Origin: Collybiopsis luxurians FD-317 M1 | Taxonomy: Eukaryota; Basidiomycota; Agaricomycetes; Agaricales; Omphalotaceae | Assembly (NCBI GenBank): GCA_000827265.1 | Contig: KN834777.1 | Span: 198,951 to 262,950 of the forward strand | DNA: 64,000 nucleotides | Reading direction: 5' to 3' | In this document: piece by piece, positions 34,238 through 45,893 of the stretch | Layout of the letters: each line of letters opens with the position of its first letter | Numbering within the stretch: position 1 is the stretch's first letter | Notes under the pieces: generated by a model | Databases searched by the model: none | What the model saw: only the letters and a program-made list of their open reading frames with translations | What the model was told of the DNA's origin: nothing | Program-made: the position numbers and the translations under genes

Positions 34238-35089
34238 TGACGCTCATATTGCCTCGTGGATTCCCGCTGTCAGAGTCATCGTGTCAATATGTACTGCTGC
34301 CAACTAAATTTTGCACAGCGTGTAATCCTCATGTCAACTTATCCCACACAAACACCGCAGTCCGAAGCCCCGAGGAGTCATCTGCCGCGCCGGCTGAGTT
34401 GAATGCCAGAGATTCGGAATGGAAATGTTACCGAGGCTGCAATAAGGCTAACTGACTTGAACTTGCCAAGGTTATGAAAGGGTTATTATCGGATTTTGCT
34501 AGCAAGGTGAGCATTCATTCGGGTCATGGGATGAAGCACTGTTCAGATGAGGTATCCAGACATAGCCTCATTGAAGGTTGAAATAGCAACTGTTGGCTTG
34601 GGAGATCTAAGAGCGCATCACCATTCGACGGCCCGAGATATTTTCTTAGTTGAATAGTCTAATCCATACTCAATTTGCTGTGGAACACAGAATGGATCGA
34701 ATCGGAGGTGGAGTTAGATGGCAGGATGACAAATTGTTTTGGATTTGAGGGGAGGCGCGCTTTATTGCAGCTGAAGTTGTTTGAGCCTCGTCGCTAGTCA
34801 GTTCACAGGCACTTTGACTTAAGGGAGAGGGAAAGGTAAACTGCAACATGTGATGGTTGCACCCGAAACCAACTGGGGGGCATTTGTAATTGATTTGTAA
34901 AGAAGCTTTAACAGGCCTGTGGATATGGAATGTATCAGCTCTCAAATTTCCTATTAGTTCTCTTCTACATTCTCCAAAGAATTGTCAAATTGCTTCTAAA
35001 ATACTTCGATTGATAGTTGTATCTGTGCCAGTGTCTTTTGTACAATGCAGCATCTAACTTCCTTCCAGCGCTCAGGCCTCAGGTAGTAA
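34238..35089. other. Intergenic region between units 2 and 3
   Basis: Homologous to 44035-45180 (minus its MITE), 52018-52960 and, in part, 61080-61420. It includes the divergent upstream regions of the ankyrin gene and the phosducin copy. A frame near 34490-34600 that is open in units 3 and 4 (LLSDFASK.SIHSGQGMEYC) is interrupted here, so it is probably not a gene. Confidence 0.4.
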
Positions 35090-36330
35090 ATGCAACTTTG
35101 ACCTTTAAGCGCTCCAAGGACCCTAGCCGGACCGTCGGTTCTAACGGGGGTCATTTTTTCTTGTTTCACCACCTCCTTAGTAATTCCTACATGCCGTATT
35201 AACCCTCTACTTGACGCCTCGGTTCTCTCTGGCAAACTGTTCAATGGACCAGAACGCTCATGTCGCTGACGACATCCGGTAATTTGGAATCAAGCCGTCT
35301 TAAATCCAAACCGAAAGTTTATTCTGAATCAGTCTTTGGACAGATGCTTCCTTTTGGATGACGTGTTCGCCCATCCAGCTTGAATGTACCCCAATACCAA
35401 ATTCCTGCAGTGTCATGCTGCAGTGCTCGGATTCATCTTCGCCTCAAGGACCCGCAAATTTGGCGGATCACGTGATTAGTTACGCGAGCATTGCTGCGGC
35501 CCGTTGCGCGCCAACTGACTTTGCATTTGTTTCATTGCACAACTTGAATACTGTACATAGGAAACTAGCATTGTAAAGTAGATTTAGTTGTACTTTAAAG
35601 AATTAACAGCTAGAATACACCAAAAGTGCATTGAAGGAACTCCCTATGACCAAAAGCAGTAAGCTCGGTGCTAGAAGAAAAAATCCCCAGCGAACTATTG
35701 CGACATTTTCCTTATTGTTTCATGCGTCGCCGTCTTCGCATTTGCCTTGTCGTGTGTATGATATGTATGACATTTTTGAGGTAAGTCAAATTCTTTTTCT
35801 ACAGAGATGTCGCCATTTTTCTGGTGTATTTACAATGTTGAGTTTACCACACCTTCCATTGCTGAGAATGTGGGAGCTGTAGCTAGGGATTTCTTCTAGC
35901 GCCGACTTCATTGTTTTTGGTCATAGAGAATTCCTTCAACGCACTTTTGGTGCATTCTGGTTATTAGTTCCATAAAGTACAGCTAATTCTACTTTACAAT
36001 GCTAGTTTCCTATGTACAGTATTCGAGTTGTGCAACGCAACAAATGCAAAGTCAGTTGGCACGCAACGGGCCGCAGAAATGCCCACGTATCTAATCACGT
36101 GATCCGCCAAATTTGCGGGTCCTTGAGGCGAAGATCTCGGATTCGCATCCACCTCCAAACCCCAACCTGCCCCAAGTATAAAATGGCCTTCGAGATCAAT
36201 GCGAGACAATGACGATTCGTATACTGCGACGGCGAACTCCTTCACAATTGGGTCAGGGTAGATTGGGAAGCAGGAGAGGCTTGCGTCAAGGAGTGTCGAG
36301 AGTTTGGCTGACGTTAGGAAGTGTGTGTCT
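35090..36330 (+). pseudogene. Phosducin-like pseudogene, unit 3, interrupted by a Mutator-like element
   Basis: Promoter-like sequence (AAGCGCTCCAAGGACCCTAGCC) and the N-terminal piece LSGKLFNGPER match the intact gene at 61509. The text then jumps past the phosducin core to the GTAATTTGG donor and the next exon (DRCFLLDDVF). Inside CTCGGATTC a 701-bp element (35435-36135) is inserted. Downstream the frame resumes with RIHLQTPTCPKYKMAFEIN-type sequence and lacks the acidic stretch of the intact gene. It cannot encode a phosducin fold. Confidence 0.8.
35435..36135. mobile_element. Non-autonomous Mutator-like (MULE) element, 701 bp, 9-bp TSD
   Basis: Flanked by exact 9-bp direct repeats CTCGGATTC (35426-35434 and 36136-36144). 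Units 4 and 5 have a single CTCAGATTCG at the same place, the empty site. The ends are inverted repeats starting ATCTTCGCCTCAAGGACCC. They extend about 255 bp on each side (to about 35690 and from about 35885) at roughly 85-90 percent identity. The roughly 195-bp centre has no transposase. Long inverted ends plus a 9-bp target duplication are the hallmarks of Mutator-type elements. Confidence 0.88.
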
Positions 36331-36390
36331 TTGCCCAATTTCTTCACTTTTTTTACTCATAGAGTCCAAGACGAGATCCAAAATCCTACC

Positions 36391-38930
36391 ATGGCCTCTG
36401 ACAGTGTTCCGGCATTCTTCATCGACTGGACCAAATATCCAAATATGGCAAGAGTCAAGTGCTGCGTGGTACAGAGATTACTAAAAACCTTGTCCCACGG
36501 TTGAAAAGTCGCATCAAAAATCAATAAAATCAATAAAATCAATAAAATACTGGAAATTATCTACTTCACTCTGGACGTTCAATATACTTCGCAACTACAG
36601 TCCTGGTGCAATTACCTGAGGCAGGGATGCAAACCGAAGAACCTGCGCAACTTTTTAGCAGTTTGCAGTTGTCATGATCTCTCGTGAGTCTATCTTGCTT
36701 CAGCACTCTCTACAGGCATCCAGCATAATGGATTTGCTCGAGAGGCCCCTGAACATTACTGCAAATCTGTCCCATAGAGTTAGAGCCCAGACCCACCAAA
36801 AGCAACGAGTCACCATTGATCCTAATGCATTGGCATACTTCCTTGCACTTGTACCCATGTCGACCATTACCTCAAATTGCCGTGATTTGCTCAAGAACTG
36901 TGTCATCAAGAAAGGTCCCTTGCCAGAGAGTGATATTGATGCGAAAAACTGCTCAATCGGCCGTGAAGTTGCGATGCAATATTAATCCTTCCGTTGAGTC
37001 CCTGAAGCTTCATCTCAGCTTTCCTCAGCATTTTCCCATCCAAATTCCCACTCAAAATCCCTCAGGTCCTTACAGAGCACACAAACAGAAATTGTGTGAC
37101 CACGAAAGATGGCAGACCGTCCTGAAAATTTTTCCCAGACAGATAGAGCAATGAATCCTCAGCAAGAACCTGACACATAGTCGAAAAGGATTGCATTTTA
37201 TGTTGACTGCATACAGAATAGCGAGGGCTGGATAGTGAGGGCTGACATGGCCTTTAGTAACATAGTCGTCCTATCAACAAAAAATACTTTGAGCCAAAAC
37301 TCCTAGCACCTGGATGACTTCAATGACGACTCAGTCTTCGGAAGCTATTTGCATGGCTCCCTGCTCAAATCTGTTGTTATGTCGAATGTATACCATGGCA
37401 TAGAAGAGAGTGTGTGTGTACCAGTGCGATTTTCTGTATTTTTTCGAATTATTTGATTTTTTTGATTTTTGATGTGACTTTTGAACCATGGGACAAGGTT
37501 TTTAGTAATCTCTGTAGTTGTTTGGGACCACTATTCATTGCCGTAAATTCATTTTTCTGCTTCACACCTATACACCACCGTTCTGACTGTTGTTATGTTT
37601 CCAGGCCTTCAAATGTATCATGCCTAGCCCGCCCTCTTCTCTTGAACCTAAACTTCAGCCTACTTGAAGTGTGAATGCAAAGATTCGAGTATCGAGGAAG
37701 TTTCGAGCAAAAATTAGTAGGTATACGTGGCCACAGTTGTGAGTACTGCTGTTTTTATTTCACAGTCGATTCATCTGTTGCCCGCTTCAGCTCTCAATGT
37801 CGACTCCCCAGGCCTATTGCAAGAAAGGCGGAAGTTTCAATGGGGTCATTTTATGAATATTCAGAATGGTCGAGTGGATTGAGAAAGCTCCTAACTGGGA
37901 GGTAAAAAATTTTCGACAACTGAGCCAGTACGTCACTACCGAATGTCCATTTCGTTACTGAGTGACCTTCATCCAGGCAAATTTTCAGTGCTGAAGATGA
38001 CGAACCGGCATCCGATTCCAATCTTGTGCTACTCTACCAGCACACGGGTGACTATATCGACTCTGAGGAAGAAGTGGACCTGAATCCCAAAGACCCTCCC
38101 ACCTCGAAATCTTCCAATTCCTCATCTCAGGACATCCAAAGCCCCACGCCAAGCCATGCCCGCAAATGTCAACCTTCCTGTACCCCACGATCAAACTTCA
38201 CAACCTGCCATCCAGCTGATACTCAAATGCCTGGCACTCATCAACCTTTCCAAACCCACAGTTAACTCGCCAAGCTCCTTGTCTTCTGGTAACTATCAAC
38301 AGCGCTCTCGTATCCACAGTCAAGCTGTACGCCAACCAACTTATCCTCACTCGCACTCCTCTGCTTGCGCTCTTCAACTTGCCAATTCCTCTTATCGTTG
38401 TTCTCCTTCACCCTCCCGCCAACTTTTTAACCTACAGACATGGACCGAGGCAATGATGGTGATGACATGGAAGCATTGAAATTGATGACCGGAATGGACC
38501 ACAACCTGCGCATGACCATTGTCGACACACTTGACAGTTCTGACATTCAACGATGAGGAAGAGGCGGCTGACTGGGTCACCAAGTGTCCAGCTACTTCTC
38601 CAACCACTGGGGGTCCTGGAAAGCGAGTAAAACATTTCTAGGTGCGTTTTCTGCATATTCCTTTTCTCGCAGCTAATACAATTTTCAGATATTACGCCTA
38701 CTATTGCTTTCAGCCCTCAATTGTCGCTTGCTTTAATAGTTTTTCTTGATGTGCTCACTTGGATTGTGTTACGTTGCTCAATAGCTGACTGCTTGGATCT
38801 TTTTTTTGTTGCTACTTTGCTCGCTCGCTACTTGTCTGGACTTTGGTCATCTTTCGCCGCACTATGAGCCATACTGTACTTGAGCCTATTAATAAGATAT
38901 TCTAGTGTATGTAGATTAGGACCTAACGAG
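36391..38930 (+). pseudogene. Unit gene 'B', copy in unit 3, split by a TA-flanked element
   Basis: Exon 1 reads MASDSVPAFFIDWTKYPNMA and is interrupted at 36471 by a 1043-bp element; the sequence resumes at 37515. The next block contains PFKCIMPSP or, one frame on, LLLNLNFSLLEV, and stops follow. The acidic exon (EDDEPASDSNLVLLYQHTGD, then EVDLNPKDPPTSK) is at about 37985-38130. The C-terminal piece LKLMTGMDHNLRMTIVDTL is near 38470-38540. It is decayed like the other copies; the function is unknown. Confidence 0.55.
36472..37514. mobile_element. Non-autonomous TA-target DNA transposon, 1043 bp
   Basis: Inverted ends begin CAGAGATTACTAAAAACCTT and match for about 45-50 bases with a few differences. 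The flanks are TA on both sides (36470-36471 and 37515-37516). Units 4 and 5 show the undisturbed site GGTAGTCTTTTGGGAC. The left end carries three tandem AAAATCAAT words. The interior has an open frame at 36674-36985 with no resemblance to a transposase that I can see. TA duplication and short inverted ends fit the Tc1/mariner/pogo superfamily. Confidence 0.82.
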
Positions 38931-39300
38931 AACGCAGTGCACAGTTGACAGCAGAGTTTAACACTGGCGCTTGGGCACCCGGTATTCCAGCCTGTGACAG
39001 CTGTATCGGTTTTTCACACTTCCAGCATTCCTCATGTTCGCTCTTTTATTGGATACAATGCCTATATATATATTCCCATTATTTTCCTCCAACCAATGTC
39101 CCTCATCAAATCATCGAGAACATCTGATTCAGAAGCACCAGCACGATCACTGACTTAACCTTTGAGCACCCCCTCCTTGCCATTTCCGCATTCTAATCAT
39201 ACCCCAGCAACCCTCATATTCGCTCAATTACCGGATAGAATACCTCTAGATTTTCCCTATATTTTCTTCTTAGCCAAAATCCTTCGACAATTTGCCGAGA

Positions 39301-40387
39301 ATGTCCAATTTAGAAGCACCAGCATAGGCGAGTGCCAGCGCGATGCCACAGGGGGTCACTGACCTGAACTACAAGCCTTTACCTGGTCACCTCGGTAATC
39401 TGATGGTTCCCCAGCAGCATGCCCTGGATAAGTTCAAGAAAGAGCTTCAAGAAGAGGGGTTTTTGTCGAGGAAAGAATGGATGATGCCACGCTGTTACAG
39501 TTCATTTCTTTCGCTCCTATTTTTTCGACCTTAGCACCCTGAGCTCCTTCTGTGCGTTAGATTCCTCAGAGCATGAAAATTTGACGTCGCCTTGGTGAAG
39601 ACAATGATAATCGATTGCAAAAAGTGGAGGAAAGAGTTTGGAGTTGATGATATCGTAAAGTACGTCTTCCTTGACTTTTTCGAAATACACCAGCTGATCA
39701 ATTGCGTAGAAACTTTGACTTCCCAGAGAAGGAGGAAGTAGACAAATATTACCTGCAATTTTATCATAAGATGGACAAGGTATGTCTCGCTGTCTTCTCC
39801 CTATCGCCTGCCCCTCAATGGATGCTAGGATGGTCGCCCGATCTACATTGAACAACTTGGAAAACTCGACTTCAAAGCCCTCTATGCGTGCACGACACAA
39901 GACCGTCTCCTCAAATGTCTCATCTGGGAGTATGAGAAATTTATAACCTCCCGTCTCCCCGCCTGTTCCGCTGCCGTCGGCCACCCCATCGAAACATCCT
40001 GCACCATTCTCGACCTCAAGGATGTCTCTCTCCAATTTCTATCGTGTCAAAGACTACGTCATGGCCACCTCATCCATCGGTCAAGACCGTTACCCCGAAT
40101 GCATGGGTAAATTCTACATCATCAATGCTCCGTGGTTGTTTAGTGGTGTATGGACGGTCATTAAGCCCTGGTTGGATGAGGTAACAGTGGCGAAGATTGC
40201 AATCTTGGGCAAGGACTATAAAGACATGTTGTTGGCTCAGATCCCGAAGGAAAATTTGCCGAAAGAGCTCGGGGGTGGTTGCACATGTGAGAAGGGGTGT
40301 TCATTGGGTGACGAGGGACCAGGGAATGAGGCTAAGTGGCAGAAGATTGAGGCGGAGATGAGTAATGGGTCTCCAAAGACGGCATAG
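39301..40387 (+). pseudogene. Sec14-like protein, copy 3 (decayed)
   Basis: Starts MSNLEAPA followed by TAG where Gln stands in copies 1 and 4. One base is missing in the G run after LQEE, shifting frame. Exon 2 has TGA at the Arg of FLRARKFD. The last exon is CRAL-TRIO sequence (DGRPIYIEQLGKLDFKALYA) until a 2-base loss after KDVSL. The end (WTVIKPWLDEVTVAKIAILG) is open to the stop at 40387. Confidence 0.83.
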
Positions 40388-41416
40388 AGATAGTTGACTA
40401 TAGCGCGCGGTTTTACATACATATCCTTCATAGCATTTATCATTTTTTGAGTTGTTCATCATTTAATTCATCACATACACAGTACAAAGGGTAGTAGTGA
40501 ATCATTATTTATACTTACCGACATCTTGAATCTTTTGAGAAGGTTACTTAGGGTATTTTGGTGTATGATTTGTTGAGTCTTGTCCACTAATTACTGCTTA
40601 TGGTTAATGTGGAAGTTTTGTGAGTATTGATCCTTTAGAGATTAGTTCTCTGTGAAATCCAAACATGTTTCTGGGGTTGTATCAGACTTGAGCCTGATGT
40701 TCAAACCTAACTTGTCATCCATTCACTGCAGGCTTATAGAGGCAGCCTCTGCTCACTGGTGTAGCAAGGAATTCTCAACAAAAAAATTGTTCAAGTTAGC
40801 ATCTAAGAGTCTCATATCTCAAAAGACTGGATCATGATTCAGTTTCTTTGCTCAATCAACAATACTGCATAAANNNNNNNNNNNNNNNNNNNNNNNNNNN
40901 NNNNAAGGTTGCTTAGGGTATTTCGGTGTATGGTTTGTTGGGTCTTGTCCACTAATTATTGCTTATGGTTAACCTGGAAGCTTTGTGAATATGGATCCTT
41001 CAGAGATTGGTTCTCTGTGAAGTCCAAACATGTTTCTGGGGTTGTATCAGACTTGAGCCTCATGTTCAAACCTAACTTGTCATCCATTTACTGCAGGCTT
41101 ATAGAGGCAGCCTCTGCTCACTGGTGTAGCAAGGAATTCTCAACAAAAAAAATTGTTCAAGTTAGCATCTCAGAGTCTCATATCTCAAAAGACTGGATCA
41201 TGATTCAGTTTCTTTGCTCAATCAACAAAACTGCATAAAATTTTTCCTTATTCAAGCTTAAATATGTTACACAGAATCAAGACATATATCTAGGAAGTAA
41301 TTGCAGGTACATATAATCTGTATAAACTGAGGTAAATTGAATACTATAACTAGTGCAAGACATGAGATGGAANAGGGGGAGCTGCTGTAAGACAATCACA
41401 GCCCACAGATTCAGAA
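40388..41416. repeat. 3' spacer of unit 3 with ~330-bp duplication around a 31-N gap
   Basis: Bases about 40540-40873 and 40905-41235 are near-identical copies of the normal convergent spacer, with 31 N (40874-40904) between them. Other units have a single copy. As with the gap at 10220, the duplication is probably a scaffolding artefact or two haplotypes placed in series. Confidence 0.8.
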
Positions 41417-43972
41417 TTAGTCTTGAGCTCCATGATCCCTTAAGTACTGTGCAATATCCTTATTCTTGTAGGCAAGTGCCATTTTCAATGCTGTTCCATA
41501 TTTCCCTCCTTGGATATTGACATCTGCACCTTTCTCTACTAGTAATTTTACAATATCCAGGCTTCTAGTAGCAGCTGCTTCAAGTGCTGTTCCATAATAC
41601 CCTCCTTGTATATTGACATTTGCACCATTTTCTACTAGGAATTGAACCATATCCAGGTGTCCCTGGTGTGCAGCCGCTTGCAGTGCAGTGCCATAATGCC
41701 CCCCTTGGAGATTGACATCTGCATTATTTTCCACTAAGAATGTCACAATATCCAGGTGTCCCTAATGTGCAGCTGCTTGCAGTGCAGTGCCATAATGCCC
41801 CCCTTGGAGATTGACATCTGTATTATTTTCCACTAAGAATGTCACAATATCCAGGTGCCCATAATGAGCTGCTGCTTGCAGCACAGTGTTCTCAAATTTT
41901 TCTGTTTGTATATTGACATCTGCCCCATGTTCTACAAGCAACTTCACAATATCTAGACTCCTACAGGCTGCAGCCTGTAGTGCAGTGCCAGATGGGTCTC
42001 CTGTTGCATTGACATCTACCCCTTTGGTCAACAAGAATTGGACAACATCCAATTTGCCCTCATAAGTTGCCTGTTGGAGTGACCTTTGGCATTCCTCAGT
42101 TGAATCAACCTCAGAGTTGATGGGGTTTGCAAGCAAATATTCAACCAGGTTTAAATTTCCTTCTCCTGCAGCAGCCTCAGTTGCACTTTCGTAGGTATCA
42201 TATCTGTATCCAAAATTGTACTTCTTTTTTTTTGCTCCATATTTGACCAAAATTTTGGCAGTATCCAAATGGCCAGATTTGGAGGCCTCATATAATGCAT
42301 CAGAATACCAATCAATTGCCTTGGGGAATTTAGACTTGTGTTCTTCTATTATTTCAATGAACCTTGTCAATACTGATTCACTGCCATCTGTGGCAGCCTT
42401 CAACAGGGAATTTTTCATCATCTTCTTATCAAATTCTGCAAAGGAACTATGATGTGGGAGTTGAATCCACTTGGAAACAACAGAAGGCCAGATTTTAGCA
42501 TCATAGCTGTTAGGATCCTTGATTTGTGCTAGCCCATTGCAAATAGTTTGAGACAGCATAGTGATATGCTCTGATTCAAGTTTAAATTTCAGCACATCGA
42601 GCAACTGCCAGTGGTACCAATTTTCTTCAGTTAAGAATCCAGTAAAAAGCTCATGCAGGGCCTGAGAAACAATCTCTTGAATGGATGAATTTGACTGTAA
42701 AGTACACAACCATGCAATGATATCAGTAGACATACTGATGTTGCGAAAATGGTTTATAAGCAAATTTTGCTCAGCATCTTTCAGAGATTGCAGAAGACCA
42801 TCTGAATTAAAAAGTAACCTTTTCAATGCCTTGGATGGATGCATTATATAATTTATTGGTTTGAAAAGCAGTGGTATCCTGTAAGGGCATTCCAACCAAA
42901 TTGGTGTTAGGAAAATGCTCCCCAAGTACATTGAAAATGCAAGGATTGTAACTGTGACTACAATCCAACAGAGTGACTGGTGCAGCTCAGATACATATAA
43001 TGAAAGGCCAACAAAGAAAAGTGCTAAAGATGCATGGAGAATAAGAGGTAAGATTCCAATAATCTCTGGAACCTTCCATTTCTCAAGTCCTGAAAATCTA
43101 AACTGCCTAATAACAGCTCTTTCTTTGGCATTTCCAGATGATATGGAACTATAAGCTTGAAGCCACTGCTTCACCAGTACAGAAAGAAGTGCAGTAGCAA
43201 GTGACAAAGAGAGACTTGCAAAGAATAGACCATTTATCCACAGGTCATTTTTGCTTGGGATGACATTGTTTAGATCAACTGATGAAAGTGGGATAGCCTT
43301 AATCTCAGTTAGATTTCCTGCTGCTCTGAGTAACTTGACCTGCTCTGAAAGCAATGCAGCAGTGATTTGAGAGTAGTCAGGCTGTAGAGAATCTACAGTG
43401 GCAACAACAAATGTGGTCACAACTGCAGAGAAAAGTGCAGCCTGTAATTTTTTACCAAGAGATATTTAGTCTATGTCATTAATGCTTGCTGGATACTTAC
43501 AAATATTAGGAGAGAGTCAATGGTATCCTTGAAGCCACGCAACATTTCATCATCATAGTTTTCGGCCTCATCAAGATAGACCTTCCAGACCCGGGCATTT
43601 TCCTTGAACTCTTCACCGAAAGGATCTGGTGCATATTTCTCTGTATAGTTGTATGTCCGAGTTCCTGCATGCAGTTGGTCAAATGGTCAATACACACCAG
43701 TGGAACATGAAATACTTACCAGTATATGGTGACTGATATGGTGATTGATATGGGGTAATTCCAAAGAAGGGGGCTCCCTTATTATCCTTTTTGTTTCCAG
43801 GTAAGGGTGGGGAACCATATTTTGGAACGGTTCTATCCTGTGGAGTTTCCTCGGTGATGGGATCATGAGAAGTGTCTCCATTGACATTTTCAATATCCAC
43901 AGCAACATGATTGCCTTGCAGTGGTTCATCTGTACTGGTGTTTGCAAGAGCGGCTTGTTCCTGGTTGGACAT
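41417..43972 (-). pseudogene. DUF6535-ankyrin gene copy 3, one stop in a newly duplicated repeat
   Basis: Exons 43720-43972, 43501-43664 and 41417-43441 give 814 codons including the terminal stop, in one register, with one in-frame TAG at about 41762-41764 (LQAAAH-GHLDIV). It has exactly one more ankyrin repeat (33 residues, 99 bp) than copy 4. Two adjacent repeats around 41670-41870 are nearly identical in DNA, and the stop lies in that duplicated pair. The DUF6535 domain and four membrane segments are intact. If read to the stop it would make a protein lacking about four C-terminal repeats, so it may be either a truncated functional allele or a young pseudogene. Confidence 0.8.
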
Positions 43973-45180
43973 AGCAGCGTAACAGTTGGGGCAGGGAAAC
44001 GGTGGAAAAGTTAAATGTTCAAAGGAACTTTATATGACGCTCATATTGCCTCGTGGACTCCCGCTGTCAGAGTCATTGTGTCAATATGTATTGCTGCCAA
44101 CTAAATTTTGAACAGCGTGTAATCCTCATGTCAACTTATCCCACACAAATGCCGCAGTCCGAAGCCTCGAGAACTAATCTGCCGCGCCGGTTGAGTTGAA
44201 TGCCAGAGATTCGGAAGGGAAATGTTACCGAGGCTGCAATAAGGCTAATTGACTTGAACTTGCCGAGGTTATTACAGCTGTTCACAAAACTCTAGCATTG
44301 TTTTTAAAAAACGAGCCTTACTGATGGTATTTATTTCCAAACAAATGCACTATTCATTGCTCCACAAATGCCGGGACTTGGCCGGGACAACTGTTCAATC
44401 TCGTGGAGCAATGAATTCGTGGCTTGTTTGTAGGTAAACACGATCAGTAAGGCTCGTTTTTTAAAAACAATGCTAGAGTTTCGTGAACAGCTGTAAAGGG
44501 TTATTATCAGATTTTGCTAGCAAGTTGAGCATTCATTCGGGTCAGGGGATGGAGTACTGTTCAGATGAATTATCCAGACATAGCCTCATCGAAGGGGTTG
44601 GAATAGCAACTGTTGGCTCGGGAGACCTAAGAGCGCATCACCATTTGAAGATCCCAGATATGTTCTTAGTTGAATGGCTCAGAAGCACAGCGTTTGATCA
44701 ATAGTCCAATCCAGGCTCAACTTGCTGTGGAACCCAGAATGGATCGAATCGGAGGTGTAGTTAGATGGTAGGATGACGAATTGCTTTGGGTTTGAGGGCT
44801 TTATTGCAGCTGAAGTTGTTTGAACCTCGGAGTTGGTCACTAGTCAGGTCACGGGTGCTTTAACTTAAGGGAGAGAGGCAAAGGTAAACTGCTGAATGGT
44901 TGCACCCAAAAACAACTGGGGGGCATCTGTCAAGAAGCTTTTAATAGGCCAGTTGATATGGAACACATCAGCTCTCAAATTTCCTATTAGTTGTCTTCTG
45001 CATTCTCCAAAGGATTGTCAGATTGCTTCTAAAATACTTCGACTCATAGTTGTATATGCGCCGATGTTTTTTGTACAATGCAGCATTTAACTCACTTCCA
45101 GCGCTCAGGTAGTAAATGCAACTTTGTCCTTTAAGCGCTCCAAGGACCCTAGCCGGACCGTCGGCTCTAACAGGGATCAA
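43973..45180. other. Intergenic region between units 3 and 4 (contains the MITE)
   Basis: Divergent upstream regions of ankyrin copy 3 and the next phosducin copy, homologous to 34176-35089 and 51957-52960. TATAAAG lies at 44028-44034 on the minus strand. A small frame (LLSDFASK to the stop at 44704) is also open in unit 4 but broken in unit 2, so I do not call a gene. Confidence 0.4.
44275..44493. mobile_element. 219-bp palindromic MITE with TA target duplication
   Basis: Ends CAGCTGTTCACAAAACTCTA and its inverted partner match over about 52 bases with one mismatch; the inner parts also pair (ATTCATTGCTCCAC on both arms), so the whole element can fold into one hairpin. It is flanked by TA (44273-44274 and 44494-44495). 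Units 2 and 4 read GGTTATGAAAGGGTT and GGTTATCAAAAGGTT at the same place, showing the site without it. Confidence 0.88.
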
Positions 45181-45850
45181 TGTAGGCGACGTCACTTTTC
45201 TTGTTTCCCCACAATCTTCTCCTCAGTAAACTCCTACACGCCGTTTCCCCTCTCTACTTCCCTCTCTTCCACAAAATGGTAGCATATTTGCAGCGCGTAG
45301 CTGAGAAGATCGGTGCTGAGGGACCCGGTGTTCCGGCCCCGGTGACATCGGTATTTTTTATGCATGCGCCGTTGGTCCCTTTTTCTTTTTTCACCACCTC
45401 CTTAGTAATTCCTACATGCTGTATTCACCCTCTACTTGACGCCTCGGTTCTCTTTCAATGGACCAGAACACTCATGTCGCTGACAACATCCGGTAATTTG
45501 GAATCAAGCCGTCTTAAAGTTAAACTGAAAGTTTATTCTGAATCAGTCTTTGGATAGATGCTTGACGCGCTCGCCCATCTAGCTCGAATGTACCCCAATA
45601 TCAAATTCCTGCAGTGTCATGCTGCGGCGCTCAGATTCGTATCCACCTCCAAACCCAAACCTGCCCCAAGTATAAAATGGCCTTCGAGATCAATGCGAGA
45701 CAATGATGATTCGTATGCTGCGACGGCGAGCTCCTTCACAATTGGGTCAGGGTAGATTGGGAAGCAGGAGGGCTTGCGTCGAGGAGTGTCGAGAGTTTGG
45801 CTGACGTTAGGAAGTGTGTGTCTTTGCCCAATTTCTTCACGTTTTTTTAC
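45181..45850 (+). pseudogene. Phosducin-like pseudogene, unit 4
   Basis: The promoter-like region is partly duplicated (two ACTTTTCTTGTTTC/TCACCACCTCC segments with ACCCGGTGTTCCGGCCCC between). The N-terminal piece is reduced to TTCAATGGACCAGAA, then the shared core deletion leads to the exon DALAHLARMYPNIKFLQCHA and KPKPAPSIKWPSRSMRDNDD. The acidic segment before MLPTMLVYRDGE is also deleted. This is a non-functional fragment of the gene still intact at 61509-62666. Confidence 0.82.
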
Positions 45851-45893
45851 TCATATACGGTCTAGAGTCCAAGACGAGATCCAAAATCCTGCC

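Noticed and set aside
36674..36985. 103-codon frame inside the 1043-bp element, considered as transposase
   Set aside because: No DDE/D or helix-turn-helix motif and far too short. It may be captured sequence, but nothing supports coding.
44483..44704. Small frame LLSDFASK.SIHSGQGMEYC shared by units 3 and 4
   Set aside because: It is broken in unit 2, has no ATG outside the inserted MITE and no family match; its conservation is explained by unit duplication.
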